From positions 11,367,129 to 11,431,128 of the forward strand of contig JAEMBT020000007.1 of the NCBI GenBank assembly GCA_018873245.2: a stretch of 64,000 bases of DNA. The letters are read 5' to 3'. The notes under the pieces are model-generated. The model was given only the letters and a program-made list of their open reading frames with translations, did not search any database and was not told the origin of the DNA. This DNA comes from Archegozetes longisetosus (lineage: Eukaryota; Arthropoda; Arachnida; Sarcoptiformes; Trhypochthoniidae). Shown here piece by piece: positions 51,036 through 61,531 of this stretch (position 1 is the first letter of the stretch; each line of letters begins with the position of its first letter). Both the position numbers and the translations under genes were made by a program.

Positions 51036-52189
51036 TTATAACCTAGACTTTCTTCTCGGCTTATGGTTTTTGTCCCAGTCATAAATGCCATCATTTTTAA
51101 AGCCAGATTTCAGCAATAATTTAGTGAACATTTCAGTAAACTTTTTATACTTAGGCTCTTCTTCGAACTCAAGTGCTCGAACACTATTCATATAATTAGT
51201 GAACTCTTCGGGCATATCAGCGCATAAGATCTCACTCTTGATCTGTCTTTTAATATTAGCGATCTTTTTAAATTTTTCTTTAGGCGATTCTGCATCGACT
51301 CCTTGCCAAGGAAGTTCTCCTTTAAAGAGGTAGACCATCATATAGCCAACCGCTTCCATATCATCACGCCTTTTTAACAAAATTAGGAACTTTTTTACAA
51401 AATATTGAAAATGTATTTCGTGCTAGAAAGTGATAATTACCTGCTTTGCTCTTTTCCCAAATGATTATTTAAACTCATATATCTAGCAGTTCCAGTTATA
51501 CATTTTCCTTCAACGAATTGAATGTGAACGCCTTTTTCGTCTTTGTATTCTTTACAAAGACCTAAATCTATGATATGGACCACATTATATTTGTCACTTC
51601 CAGTCACTCCTAACAGAAAGTTTTCTGGTTTCGTATCGCGATAGATTAGTCTTCTTCCGTGAAAGTATTCAAATAAAGCCATGAACTGAATCGCCAACTG
51701 AACTGTTGTCTTTAGAGTAAACTTTCCGCCACACTTTTCGAGCATTTTTTCAAGATTAGGTCCCAACAAATCCATTATTAATGCATGCCACGAACCACAC
51801 GGTCCAAAATAATGCACTTTTGGTATACCTCTTTGTCCGTTTCCTAACATTTTATAGAAGTTGTACTCCAATGGCAGCTGAGCTTCGGGAACAGCATTTG
51901 ACTCTAGTTTTATGGCCACTTCTTCACCAGTCTTAATATTTTTGCCCAAGTGAAGTTTACCGAATGAGCCTTAAGTTTGATAAAACTTCAATTAAATGTC
52001 TACTCATTCAGAAAAATGAACTTTGTTGTGAAGTTAAAGTTTTCAATATTTACATGCTTTTCACTATATTTCAAATTAATTAGTTAAAAATTGAATAAAT
52101 CTGTTCAATTACTGACCGCCAGCTATAAATTTTCCGACGATAAATTTATTACTAATTTTAAGTCCTTCTGGATTGTCATTATTTGCCAT
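51036..52189 (-). CDS. Casein kinase 1 family Ser/Thr kinase, gamma-like, divergent
   Basis: Minus-strand exons 52189-52117, 51969-51441 and 51369-51036 give 311 residues, essentially a bare kinase domain. Glycine loop AGGSFGKLHLG spans the first intron; VAIKLE supplies the ATP-binding Lys; catalytic loop is YRDTKPENFLLG; HIIDLGLCKEY stands where CK1 has IIDFGLAKEY; then [21 protein letters not shown], the CK1 substrate-recognition segment, and LPWQG. The YRD.[16 protein letters not shown] and end (sequence GIYDWD) are nearest to CK1-gamma. CK1-gamma is normally membrane-anchored through a C-terminal lipidation site; the short tail here ends in a basic stretch without such a cysteine. The Asp of DLG and of RD are kept, so activity is plausible. 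Likely a diverged extra copy. Confidence 0.85.
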
Positions 52190-52439
52190 TTACTCGGGAT
52201 ACGAGACTATTCTTATCTTATAGCAGTTTGAACTTATAACAGTTAGCTTTTAGTTGAAAGAATCAAACGACTAATTGAATATAATTCGAGAGATTGAAAA
52301 TAAATTAGCGAGAACTTTAAGTGGAGCCTCGTTTCAATAATAAAACACAACAATTGAAACAATGAAAGCTACGAATTAAATTTCAACCTAAAGTTTATTT
52401 TGTAACGCAAGTGAATCAGAATTTAGACTCTTCTCTAAA
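52190..52439. other. Kinase upstream region
   Basis: About 250 bp between the kinase start and transposon copy B. It must contain the kinase promoter unless that lies inside the element. No motif was identified. Confidence 0.35.
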
Positions 52440-53372
52440 GCGCACTATCAGATAGAATCCGAATTTGAGGGCATATATTATACCTTTTTGTAGATAATTT
52501 ATTCATATAAAACTATTGTAATTTTCTTTAATACTGAGTTAAATTATCAAAAGTTATGCAATCAAAGGAAGAGATGACTCGAAATCGAGTCGTCACATTC
52601 TATAACGATAATTCAGATAAATCGGAATCTTATACAGTAAACTTTTGATGGCTGAGGGTATGCCTCGCAGTTCCATATATGACGCAATTAAAACATGAGA
52701 AACGATTGATCACTAAAGAAGTAGGTAAGAGTCGTTATTTTCAAAGAATGTCCACACAAAAGGTCCAAAAGCTTTACCGAATCATGAACCATAAGAACAA
52801 ATTTATCCTCTCTGAAGCCATCCGTAACATCTCTGTGGACAGAAGTGTCAAATATTGGTTGGAAAAGAGATCTATTTGCAGATACAAGAAGTCATCAAAA
52901 TATACCAGAACTCAAGAGATAATGGTTAAGAGACACCGGACAGAGGTTTGGCTTTACCGGTATTGTAGAAAATTTGATTATGCGCCCAAATACCGTAACC
53001 CAACAAATCCTCCTCAGTGTCGTCTGATTGAACATTTTCTCGGTTATTTGTGTCGAATAATTTACAGAAATGGTCGGTGTGCAAAAGATATTGATCATTT
53101 CACAAGAACAAAATCTGCTTCAAAAAAAAGTTTATTTAAATGTTGTCAAAAGAAGTGTTAGTGTCACTAAAAGAATTCTCGGATGTGCTAAATTGGGGCC
53201 ACTATCAGTTGTTCATTTACTCATTCCTATTTCTTATATACTGTAGTTTTTTATACAAAATTTCATATTTTTCAAGAAATTCTATCATAACTGAAAATGA
53301 ATTAAAACTTTGTTCAAATTTCGACTCACATGACGTCATTATAGAATTGTTTTGTTGTTCATTTATTCGAAT
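52440..53372 (+). mobile_element. Internally deleted Tc1/mariner-type element, copy B
   Basis: Partner of the copy at 10967-11870. From 52739 it is open for a remnant with MSTQKVQKLYRIMN, ILSEAIRNISVDRSVKYWLE, RYKKSSKYTRTQEIMVKR and, after the same internal junction, NPTNPPQCRLIEHFLGYLC and a basic tail ending CCQKK. The family needs three acidic catalytic residues; the region for the first two is missing. An upstream TGA after AIKT is shared with copy A, so both descend from an already defective ancestor. It lies directly upstream of the kinase gene. Confidence 0.7.
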
Positions 53373-53842
53373 AAAATCAAAATATTAACTGGAATCAATT
53401 GCCGGACTGTTCTTAGATGTGTTTAGGCGTTCTATTTGAAGATTAATGCTCTCCATAAAATAATTGCCGATTCATTTTTATTACCACAAAAGTGTGGGCA
53501 CAAGAAAAAGTGTCAAACGTTTGCCGCTCAATTGAAAAGCATATCCATTAAAAGTCACTTGGTTTCCGTCAATAAATCAGACCTTTAGAATTAGGAAATA
53601 TTTTTTACACTTCATAGAATAGATATCGAGCTCTACACTTTTATTAGATATAAAATCAGGTCTATTTGAAATAGGAAACAAACTTTTGGTGGCTTCGATT
53701 AATTGTTCATTTACTAGTTTATTTTAAAATACTTTCATATAATAAATATTAAAATTAAGCTTATTTCAAATCAAATATTATATAAAACTTCTGGCTTATG
53801 TGCAATCATTGAAATTAAAAAGAAATGCACCACAACAAAATA
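53373..53842. other. Spacer between transposon relics
   Basis: AT-rich sequence with no coding region or repeat boundary that I could identify. Confidence 0.4.
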
Positions 53843-54545
53843 TTAGGGCGGCTGAAAAGTAATTGAACATTCAAATTTCTTTATTGAAAGCAGATATGAA
53901 AATAGTATTTTGGTATTGTATAATTTAGTTGCCTCCAAGGGACGTGGCAGCTTCCCGACGCTTTCGTAGTCTTCATATTCAAATAGCCACATTTTGTAAA
54001 TTAATTTTACGAATAACTTCGATAATCCAGTATCTGATTTTGATGAAATGCTACTATCATCTATTTCCAGTCTCTCAACATTGTGTTTATGTTTACTTTC
54101 GTTGGCCTAAAATAAACTTTAAGGGAACTTGCATAAGTTTCTAAATTTTAATCTTATGAAAATTAAACATACGGCTCCTCTCCAGGATATCGATATTCTT
54201 TTGACTGTGAAGCATTCTAAGAATCATAACTTTTTACCAAAGATTTATTGATAGTTATAATTCTGTCTATGAAACCGAGACTACGGCCATATCTTTGAAG
54301 GTGCTCTTTTTATAAATTTACTCGGAGTTCTTTCTGTTCAGCTGTAAGACTGTATAGTACCCAACGTGATGACACTTGTACACGTTTAGTTTCTTTAAAA
54401 GCTGTTGAGTACTGTACTTACTGACCTTTAAGCGAAAAGCTAATTCTTCTGTAGTCCAACATCTTTGTTCGTTTAAGAGTTTTTCAAGTGAATGTTGAGT
54501 TTCTTCATCTGTCGCAAAGCAAGGTCTCTAAATGCGTGGTTCATC
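53843..54545 (-). mobile_element. Truncated mariner relic (mellifera-like)
   Basis: The left boundary ttagggcggctgaaaagtaa follows TA and resembles mariner inverted repeats of the mellifera type. On the minus strand the far end encodes a mariner-like helix-turn-helix: LEKLLNEQRCWTTEELAFRL followed by KVSKYSTQQLLKKLNVYK. Between them the frame is broken many times; a C-terminal trace (GKLPRPLEATKLY) is near the left end. The opposite terminal repeat is not found, so the element is truncated. Not functional. Confidence 0.6.
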
Positions 54546-54606
54546 CTAGCATGATATACGCCCTTCATCTCGAAGTTAACGGAAAAGATTATATATCTGT
54601 CTTATC

Positions 54607-54792
54607 TTAATTGCATTTCGACGGCATTTCAGTTAGCATTTTGGAAATTTGAGGGACAGTAGAGCCCAGTAATACACAGCACCTTATAAACGCTCTCTGT
54701 GCTTCATTGGCAACGCTGGCCTGGGTAGGACCGATAGTTGAGGCCATTACTATATGACTGATAATAAGTAGTAAAATCAAAGTAATTTGCAT
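54607..54792 (-). CDS. Possible small secreted Cys-containing peptide
   Basis: A 61-residue frame from ATG 54792 begins with a textbook signal peptide (MQITLILLLIISHIVMA) followed by a 44-residue mature part with CC and a C-terminal Cys (EMPSKCN). There is no recognised family, no intron and no clear poly(A) signal, and the mariner relic starts only about 60 bp past the stop, so the 3' end may have been altered by that insertion. Could be a real short gene, a surviving first exon, or chance. Confidence 0.3.
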   Translation of the reverse strand: MQITLILLLIISHIVMASTIGPTQASVANEAQRAFIRCCVLLGSTVPQISKMLTEMPSKCN

Positions 54793-55339
54793 CGTAAAAT
54801 AGCAAATTAACAAGTGTGTAATAATTTTTCGTAAACATATTTATTACTTTATTCATTGATAAGATATGGATATGCAATTACTTTTCAGCCACACTAATAA
54901 TTTAAAAACTAATGCTTACCTACCAAGCTATGGCCGAACGTTTTACAACATTCTTCAGATCAGATGCAATCCTAAGATCATGATTAACTTTCCAAGTACT
55001 TATGAACACTCTTATGTGCACAGAATACCGAACCTAGAAAATGGAGTGAATATATTCAAAGTGGAATGAACATGATCGTTGGGGATGAGTTTTTATGTAT
55101 CTTCTGGAGAAGTAAGACCTCGCAACAAGGCGGTACGAATTTGGAAACGAACTAAATAAAAACCAGATGAGAAACATTATAAATGAGAATAAAAACAGAA
55201 TTCTGTGACGCATATGCAAACAAAACAAGAAAACTATTAAGCCTTGGAAATAATCAAAAACACATGATATATGCACTTATAGATGTCATACCGCTTTTAG
55301 TTATTGGGTTTGTCACTTCATTCCTTCGCGCATCATCAT

Positions 55340-56630
55340 AAGATAACTTGGATGAATATGAATTTTCTGGTATAGTAAAAAAGCACTCAATTCGATTCAC
55401 CTGGCCTCAAGGATTATGAAGATATAGTTCTTTTCAAAAGTTAGTCTTCGCAATTCGAAATTTTCGGTCGCAAAGTTCGAAATTTCTGGTCAAAAATTTG
55501 AAGGGTGAAAGGGATTGTTTGGATCTGAGGGATCATACTTCCCTCCGCCCCCATGTGTTATACATTATTCAATTCATTTCATCAAGCTGAACATTTTGAT
55601 ACATTACTCGAACATTTATCTCAATTAGTTCTCGAGATATTCAAAAAAAATGTTCTCACTGAAACCTGTAACTTTTCCATGTAATAATGTATCACACTTG
55701 GGGGTAAGGATCTGGAACCCTCTTAGATACAATCGCTTTCACTCACTTTGGGTCTCTGCAATTCGAGATTCTCGATCTCAATGTTTTGGGTTAATTATAA
55801 CACTTTCAAGTCCCTATATAAAACTATGCTCTACAAAAATATAAAATTTTCAAAAATGTTTTTAAAATATTATTTTTAAGCGTTTTAAAGTGTTTTGAAA
55901 TATTCCGATAGCATTTTAAGCGGTTCAAGTTTCATTTTAATGATTAACTTTGACTCAGACGTCAAAAAATGTTATTAATTAGAAATTTTTCACATACAAC
56001 TTTTCGAGAATTATTAATGATTCTAGATAAAAAAAATTAGATCTCCATAACTATTTCAGTTCTTGAGATTTTATTTCGAACATTGAGATCGAAAGTCTTG
56101 AATTACAAAATCTCAAAGTGTGTGAAAGTGACTGGATCTAGGGTGTTCCAGACCCTTACCTCAAAGTATGATACATTATTACATGAAAAAGTTACAGGTT
56201 TCAATGAAAGAATTTTCTTTGAATATTTCGAGAAATAATTGAGATAAATGTTCAAGTGATGTATCAAAATGTCCAACTCGATGTTCTGGATTCAATGATA
56301 TATTACTTGTCGGGTCCGACCATTCCCGCCGGGAATTGGCCAGAAGTGGTCAGGTTCTGGTTGGAGGTGGTCAAGTCACGTATCGAATGGTCATCTCGAT
56401 GAATTTTATTCAACAATATATAACACATGGGGTGGAAGGGCGTGGGACTCCATTAGATCCAAACAATCCCTTTCATCCTTCAAATTTTTAACCAGCAATT
56501 TCGAACTTTGAGGCCGAAAATCTCGAATTGCGGAGGCTAACTTTTGAAAATAATTATATCTTCATGACCCTTGAGATCAGGAATATCGAACAGAGTGCAT
56601 TTTTTATTATCCCCGGAAAACTCATATTCA
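55340..56630. mobile_element. Large palindromic (foldback-like) element
   Basis: The left arm, about 55340-55790, is repeated in inverted orientation at about 56070-56630 with roughly 80% match by eye; a spacer of about 280 bp separates them. Marker pairs: gaagatatagttcttttcaa (55419) with its inverse near 56565; aaagggattgtttggatct (55508) with agatccaaacaatcccttt (56455); gtaataatgtatcacacttg (55681) with its inverse near 56168. The right arm is about 115 bp longer because of an internal tandem duplication near 56270-56400. The outer right end touches the Tc1 relic. Large inverted arms suggest a foldback-type or long-TIR MITE; no transposase seen. Confidence 0.7.
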
Positions 56631-57699
56631 ACCGATAATGCATTCATACATCCAATGCTACTAAAGGTTGGCTCAAAAGTAAAAATATACAAGTTATCGA
56701 CTGGCCATCGATTTTTTCAGACTTAAATCCCATCGAAAATCTTTGGTAACAACTTGTGAGCAATGATGAGCAGTGCTCGAGCATTCGGTGCTCGGTGGCG
56801 AGCACGAGCACTGAGCACTTCAATTTTGCCGAGCATGAGCGCGTGCTCGAGCACCTTACCCTCGAGCACCGAGCACTTAGTCCTAACATCAAAACTAATA
56901 AAAACGATGTCAACTGAATGTAAAAATAAATAATTTTATTGAATAAAACTATGAGAACTGCTATTCTAACAAATTGTAATAGTAATACATGTATTATAAA
57001 GTATGAGAAAGTTTTTAAAGATTTTAATCAGATTTTTCTGTCATTTGCTTATAAACCTCTACTCCCGGAGATTTACAATCAGTATTAAAGGGCTCAATAT
57101 TTACTGTGGCGTCTGGCGACCTTTTGAGCCTGAAACTAAAGTTAGAATTTAATATAAATATCAAATCTAAACAAATCTTGATTTAATTTTAAAGTTAATG
57201 TTCAATAATTATTTTCGTCCTTTTATAAATAGTTCGCTTATTTTATTGCAAAATGACATCATTTTTTATCGTTAAGCATATACTTGAACGGTATTTGATC
57301 TTACTTTTGACGTTTTGAATGTATTTTGCATTACATATGTTTAGGATTAATACTTTCAATAGACATAAAATTTGGACATAGTGCTCAGTTGGTGCTCGGT
57401 GCTCGAGCACCTTCAAAATACGAGCACCGAGTACGAGCGCGAGCACTGAGCACCAAATTTTGTCTGAGCACTGAGCACCAAATTTTGTCTGAGCACGAGC
57501 ACCGAGCACGCTCATCATTGCTTGTGAGGGCTGTTTATGCTAATGGCAAACAATACAACTCAGTTTCTCAACTTAAACAAGGAATAATGATTACCGAGAA
57601 GAAATGAATGCGGTATCACTTCAAGAACTCGTCAATTCTATGCCAAATAGAATATCGAAGATCATAAGAATGAAGGGACTAATGATTATTATTTATTAA
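56629..57699 (+). pseudogene. Tc1-type transposase fragment, split by a 760-bp insertion
   Basis: Before the insertion the frame reads DNAFIHPNATKGWL and [18 protein letters not shown], the Tc1 catalytic block (family: [15 protein letters not shown]), then a stop. After the insertion it resumes in the same frame as VRAVYANGKQYNSVSQLKQG, shifts once, and ends SLQELVNSMPNRISKIIRMK, the Tc1 C-terminus. The N-terminal half is missing, apparently replaced by the palindromic element. Dead. Confidence 0.85.
56761..57520. mobile_element. 760-bp hAT-type MITE with perfect 8-bp target duplication
   Basis: Perfect 11-bp terminal inverted repeats (caatgatgagc at 56761, gctcatcattg ending 57520) are flanked by an 8-bp direct repeat cttgtgag (56753-56760 and 57521-57528), the target-site length of hAT transposons. 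Both subterminal regions are packed with short palindromic GC-rich words based on gtgctcgagcac / gagcacgagcac, while the centre is ordinary AT-rich DNA. No transposase is encoded. It inserted into the Tc1 fragment, so it is the younger of the two. Confidence 0.9.
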
Positions 57700-58146
57700 G
57701 TATCTATTGCTTATTTAACTTTTTACTAGCTGCATTTATCATTCTGAAGCGCTATGTTCAGCTTCAATACTTTATATGACGCACGTGAGTGACCGAAGCT
57801 TGACCAAAATTTCATAAATATCTTAATCGTTTAGTGTACATAATAATAAAATTTGATCCCATTACTTCAAGTAACTCCTAAGTTACTCAAAAAACATTTA
57901 CTGGATTTAACAATCTGAAACAGACTGTAGTAGCATTAAGTGCCAAACATTTGAATTCTACGATGGATTGATGTATTATTGCGTTTTATGATGGTATTTA
58001 CATATACCAAATCAAACCTACCATTGAAATAAGTTAATTTAGATTTAAGTAGTCATAGGTTCTACGTTGCACGTTCTACAATAATATTAACGAAATTGAC
58101 CACCAATCCATGGTTAAGATTTCTTTCAATGTGTTAGACCTATAAT

Positions 58147-58665
58147 TAGGGTGACCATCCGTCCCGTTCTTAACGGGACGGTCCCGTCCTTTTAAAGATA
58201 AAAGACAGAAATCCCGTCAGGCCAAAAACTCTCGACGGAACAATTAGTTGTCCCGTTTTTCAACCTTCATTTTGAAAAATGTGTTTAGAAAAATATTTTT
58301 TAAGAATTCAAACATTGCATTTATTTTATAAATGACAAGGGATAAATAGCCCATTTTAATGTTATGAATACCTGTGGCTTAAAACCAAAAGTTACTGAAC
58401 TAATCTTCTCTGATTTTATTTATATCTGATATAAACGAGTATTTGTTACTTTTGAATAACTTGAAAAATGCCATTTCTAACAAAAAATATACCTTTGAAA
58501 TCAATCATGACTAATAATTTTCAATGTTTTAGTACTAGAACTTATTGCTTGACACCTATATATCTGTAATGACTAATAGAAGCGGCATTTCTCTTTTGAA
58601 AAATGTAAAGGTCCCCCTTTAATATTTTTGTCCCTTTATGAGACAAGCCAGAGGTGGTCACCCTA
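58147..58665. mobile_element. 519-bp hAT-type MITE with 8-bp target duplication
   Basis: Ends are tagggtgaccatc and (inverted) gaggtggtcaccct(a), giving an 11-bp inverted repeat tagggtgacca. An 8-bp direct repeat cctataat flanks it at 58139-58146 and 58666-58673. Subterminal words of the cccgtccc/ggga type lie near the left end. Non-coding; mobilised by a transposase elsewhere. Confidence 0.88.
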
Positions 58666-58673
58666 CCTATAAT

Positions 58674-59499
58674 ATAAATCCTAGACATATTTACTCATAG
58701 TTTTCTTAGTTTCTTTTCATGGATAAACCTTTCTTTCTGAGTAAAACGGAGTTTCTTTTAACAAGCTTGCTTTCGTGCGATAAAATTTACTCTTTCTCAC
58801 AGTTTTTATGCCTCTTTTCTAAGTGTATCAAATCTTTAAATATGAATAAAGTTTGAAATACAAAATAAAGGCAAAATGTCTAAACTGACAATTGACTAAA
58901 ACCTGAGAAATACAAAAAAATCAAACATGTGAATGGTCATGTTCTATTTTTAAATAAGGTATTTCCATATTTTTTCTAAAATATTCATTTGAAAAATTGG
59001 TTTATGAGCGCAAATGTTCTACACGTTTGATAGCCAGAATTTGCGTCACAATTCACAGATAAAAGTTAATGGTACTAAACTTTCCTCTCGAGAGTAATCC
59101 AATTCCAGTTTTAATCAGATAAATAAGCATTAATGCAACCTTAATTGAGTATTCAGTTTAATTGAGAAAATAATTTGTGGCTCCAACTATTCTGCTTTGT
59201 TATTTGTACTTTAATCCCAAACTACTAATTATTCGATTCAAACCGTATGCATTCTCACAGCATATCAATCTTTTATTACACAAATTCATCCATAAATCAA
59301 ACAAATTTATAACCGCATAATAATGCATTTACGAGATTATATTACTTAAATAGATCGCAGTAAACCGTAACCATAACACTGATTTCTTAATAAACTATAT
59401 AATCCAGAGTTATTGCTCATTGATCTTTTCTTAAGAAATTTGTTCACCTATTACACCTGTAATGAAGTATTAACAATAAGATTGAGTATTATTGAGAAG
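58674..59499. other. Upstream region of KCNQ paralogue d
   Basis: No coding region or repeat boundary seen; contains the promoter and 5' UTR of paralogue d by position. An in-frame upstream extension to 59413 begins at a non-ATG codon and was not used. Confidence 0.4.
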
Positions 59500-61531
59500 A
59501 TGGAGAGAAGAGTTGTTGAATTTAGTTCCAACTATGATGACAGGGATTTTAATATTCCACATGTTATGATTGCCCGAGATGTTCGGGGGATGGAAAATCA
59601 AGACACTGTTATGTCGAAAGCCAGTATTGGATCTGTTGGTCGACTCATGCAATTATTAAAAGTAGTCGACGCTCGAAGACTACAAAGAGACAGAAAACAA
59701 TCGATGGCTGTGAGCTATTTGGGTACTGCGCTTCCATCACAATATGCATTAAGAAATCAAATGTATTTTTACAAAAAGAGGTTCCAAGTCTATAACGCTT
59801 TGCATAGACCGCGAGGATTTTGGGCAATCAGCTATCATATTACAGTTTTTCTCATGGTCTTCATGTGTCTGGTTGTTACAGTGTTTTCGACAATCCAAGA
59901 ATACAAAGAAGTAGCCTGGAAGGTCATGGTTGAGGTTGAAAAAATAATGCTTGCCTGGTTTGGTGGCGAGTTCTTCATTCGTTTATGGGCCTCCTCTTGC
60001 AAATTACAATATCAAGGATGGAGAGGAAAATTAAGGTTTCAATTCAAACTCGTTTTATATACTTTTTCACTTTGAATCTCTTGTCAACTTGGCAGATATC
60101 TTCGAAGTCCTTTTCGAGTTATTGACATCATCGTGATTGTGGTCTCTATTGTTGTTTTACTGGTTGATCCTAGAAACGGATATGAAGTGTTTGCTGCCTC
60201 TGCCTTCAGAGGATTTCATCGCTTCTTTCAAGTGCTTCAGATGATCAGATTAGAGCGACAGTTTAGGCCGTGGAGGGTTTTGGCGTCTGTGCTCTACGCA
60301 CAAAGAGAACAACTAATTATTACTACTTATATTGGATTTCTAGCCTTATGTTTTGTAGCATTTTTGTCATATTTAGCTGAAAAGGGTGTGAATGATAATT
60401 TTGATAGTATCGCAGATGCCATGTGGTGGGCTGTAAGTCATTATTGCAGTTTTCAGCCATTATTCATATATTGATATTGATATCGGCTTTTTCTGTCAAC
60501 AGGTCGTCACTCTTTGTACTGTTGGTTATGGAGACAGAGTTCCAGTAAATATATTTTATTTAAACTCTCGGTATTTCAACAATCAAGCTTTATCTCTAGT
60601 TTTAACTGACGGTATTATCAGTTCATAATTGCTTTTGCATTTCGTAATTATTTTGACCTTTCATATGAATAGTTAAATTGTTTTATTGCTCATATGTTGT
60701 TTCTAATAACTTTTAAGCTAAGATACATCAGTTCAAAACATTTGATCAATATTTGCTAAATTGTATTTCAGGTGACCTGGTTGGGAAAGTTGATCGCTAG
60801 CATTTTCACGATTTTAGGTGTCTCTATTTTTGCATTACCTGCTGGAATCATCGGCACTGGACTTGCTATTAATGTACAAGAAGAACAGCGTATACTTCAG
60901 AGAAAGAAAAAGAAATTACCAGCAGTCGTTCTCATACAATGCTGTTGGAGGTATTTTAATACACCTTTATTCGTTTGTTAATTATTATGGATTTTATTAT
61001 TCATGAATATTATGATAGTTTTTGAAACTTACACATTATAGATTGTATGCGGCAAATCCATCCTCACTATCAGTTGCGACGTGGAGTATTCATAAACCAT
61101 TTGATTTGATTTCACAAGTTGAACGAAATGCTATTAGATTCATAAGAATGACCAAATTTTTGATAGCCAAGCAATCATTCAAATCTAGATTAGCCCCGGC
61201 AGACATTAAAGATGTACTCGAACAGTATCAAGCTGGACATTCGAGCGTTCTTTATAGAATTAAGGAAATGCAAAACGATTTAGACTCATTGACGGGTAAA
61301 GTAGGCACTAATGCCAAAAGAATGCAGGAATCCAAAAATAGTCTAATGTCAAGGATTGGTACGATTGAAAACATGAATAAAGGTATTGAGGAAAAACTGG
61401 ACAGTCAAACTGCATATTTGAAAAAAATTCACTTTGAATGCTTGTCTATTCTATCATCTAACAGTACAATAAGAGATAACAATAGTTCAACTAGTTTTAA
61501 CTATAGACTGAGAAGTAAGTCTTTCAGTTGA
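59500..61531 (+). CDS. KCNQ: KCNQ-type voltage-gated potassium channel, paralogue d
   Basis: Exons 59500-60035, 60096-60432, 60503-60544, 60772-60950 and 61042-61531 give 527 residues. It is the most KCNQ-like copy: FSTIQEY after S1, LRSPFRVIDIIVIVVSIVVL for S3, ISYLAEKG-type turret (LSYLAEKGVNDNFDSIADAM), filter TVGYGD on the 42-nt exon, S6 with PAG, IQ helix (LIQCCWR), helix B/C (APADIKDVLEQYQAGHSSVL) and a coiled-coil tail. S4 is FRGFHRFFQVLQMIRLERQ, keeping two arginines lost in the other copies. Two extra introns, one between S2 and S3 and one just after the IQ helix, are absent from paralogues a-c, so this is probably nearest the ancestral gene. Start at ATG 59500 chosen because the frame upstream has no ATG. 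Confidence 0.92.

Noticed and set aside
53929..54144. 71-codon plus-strand frame
   Set aside because: Lies antisense within the mariner relic and starts at a non-ATG codon region; explained by the transposon.
59413..59499. N-terminal extension of KCNQ paralogue d
   Set aside because: The extension has no ATG and no similarity to the N-termini of the other copies; ATG 59500 (MERRVVEF) is the better start.
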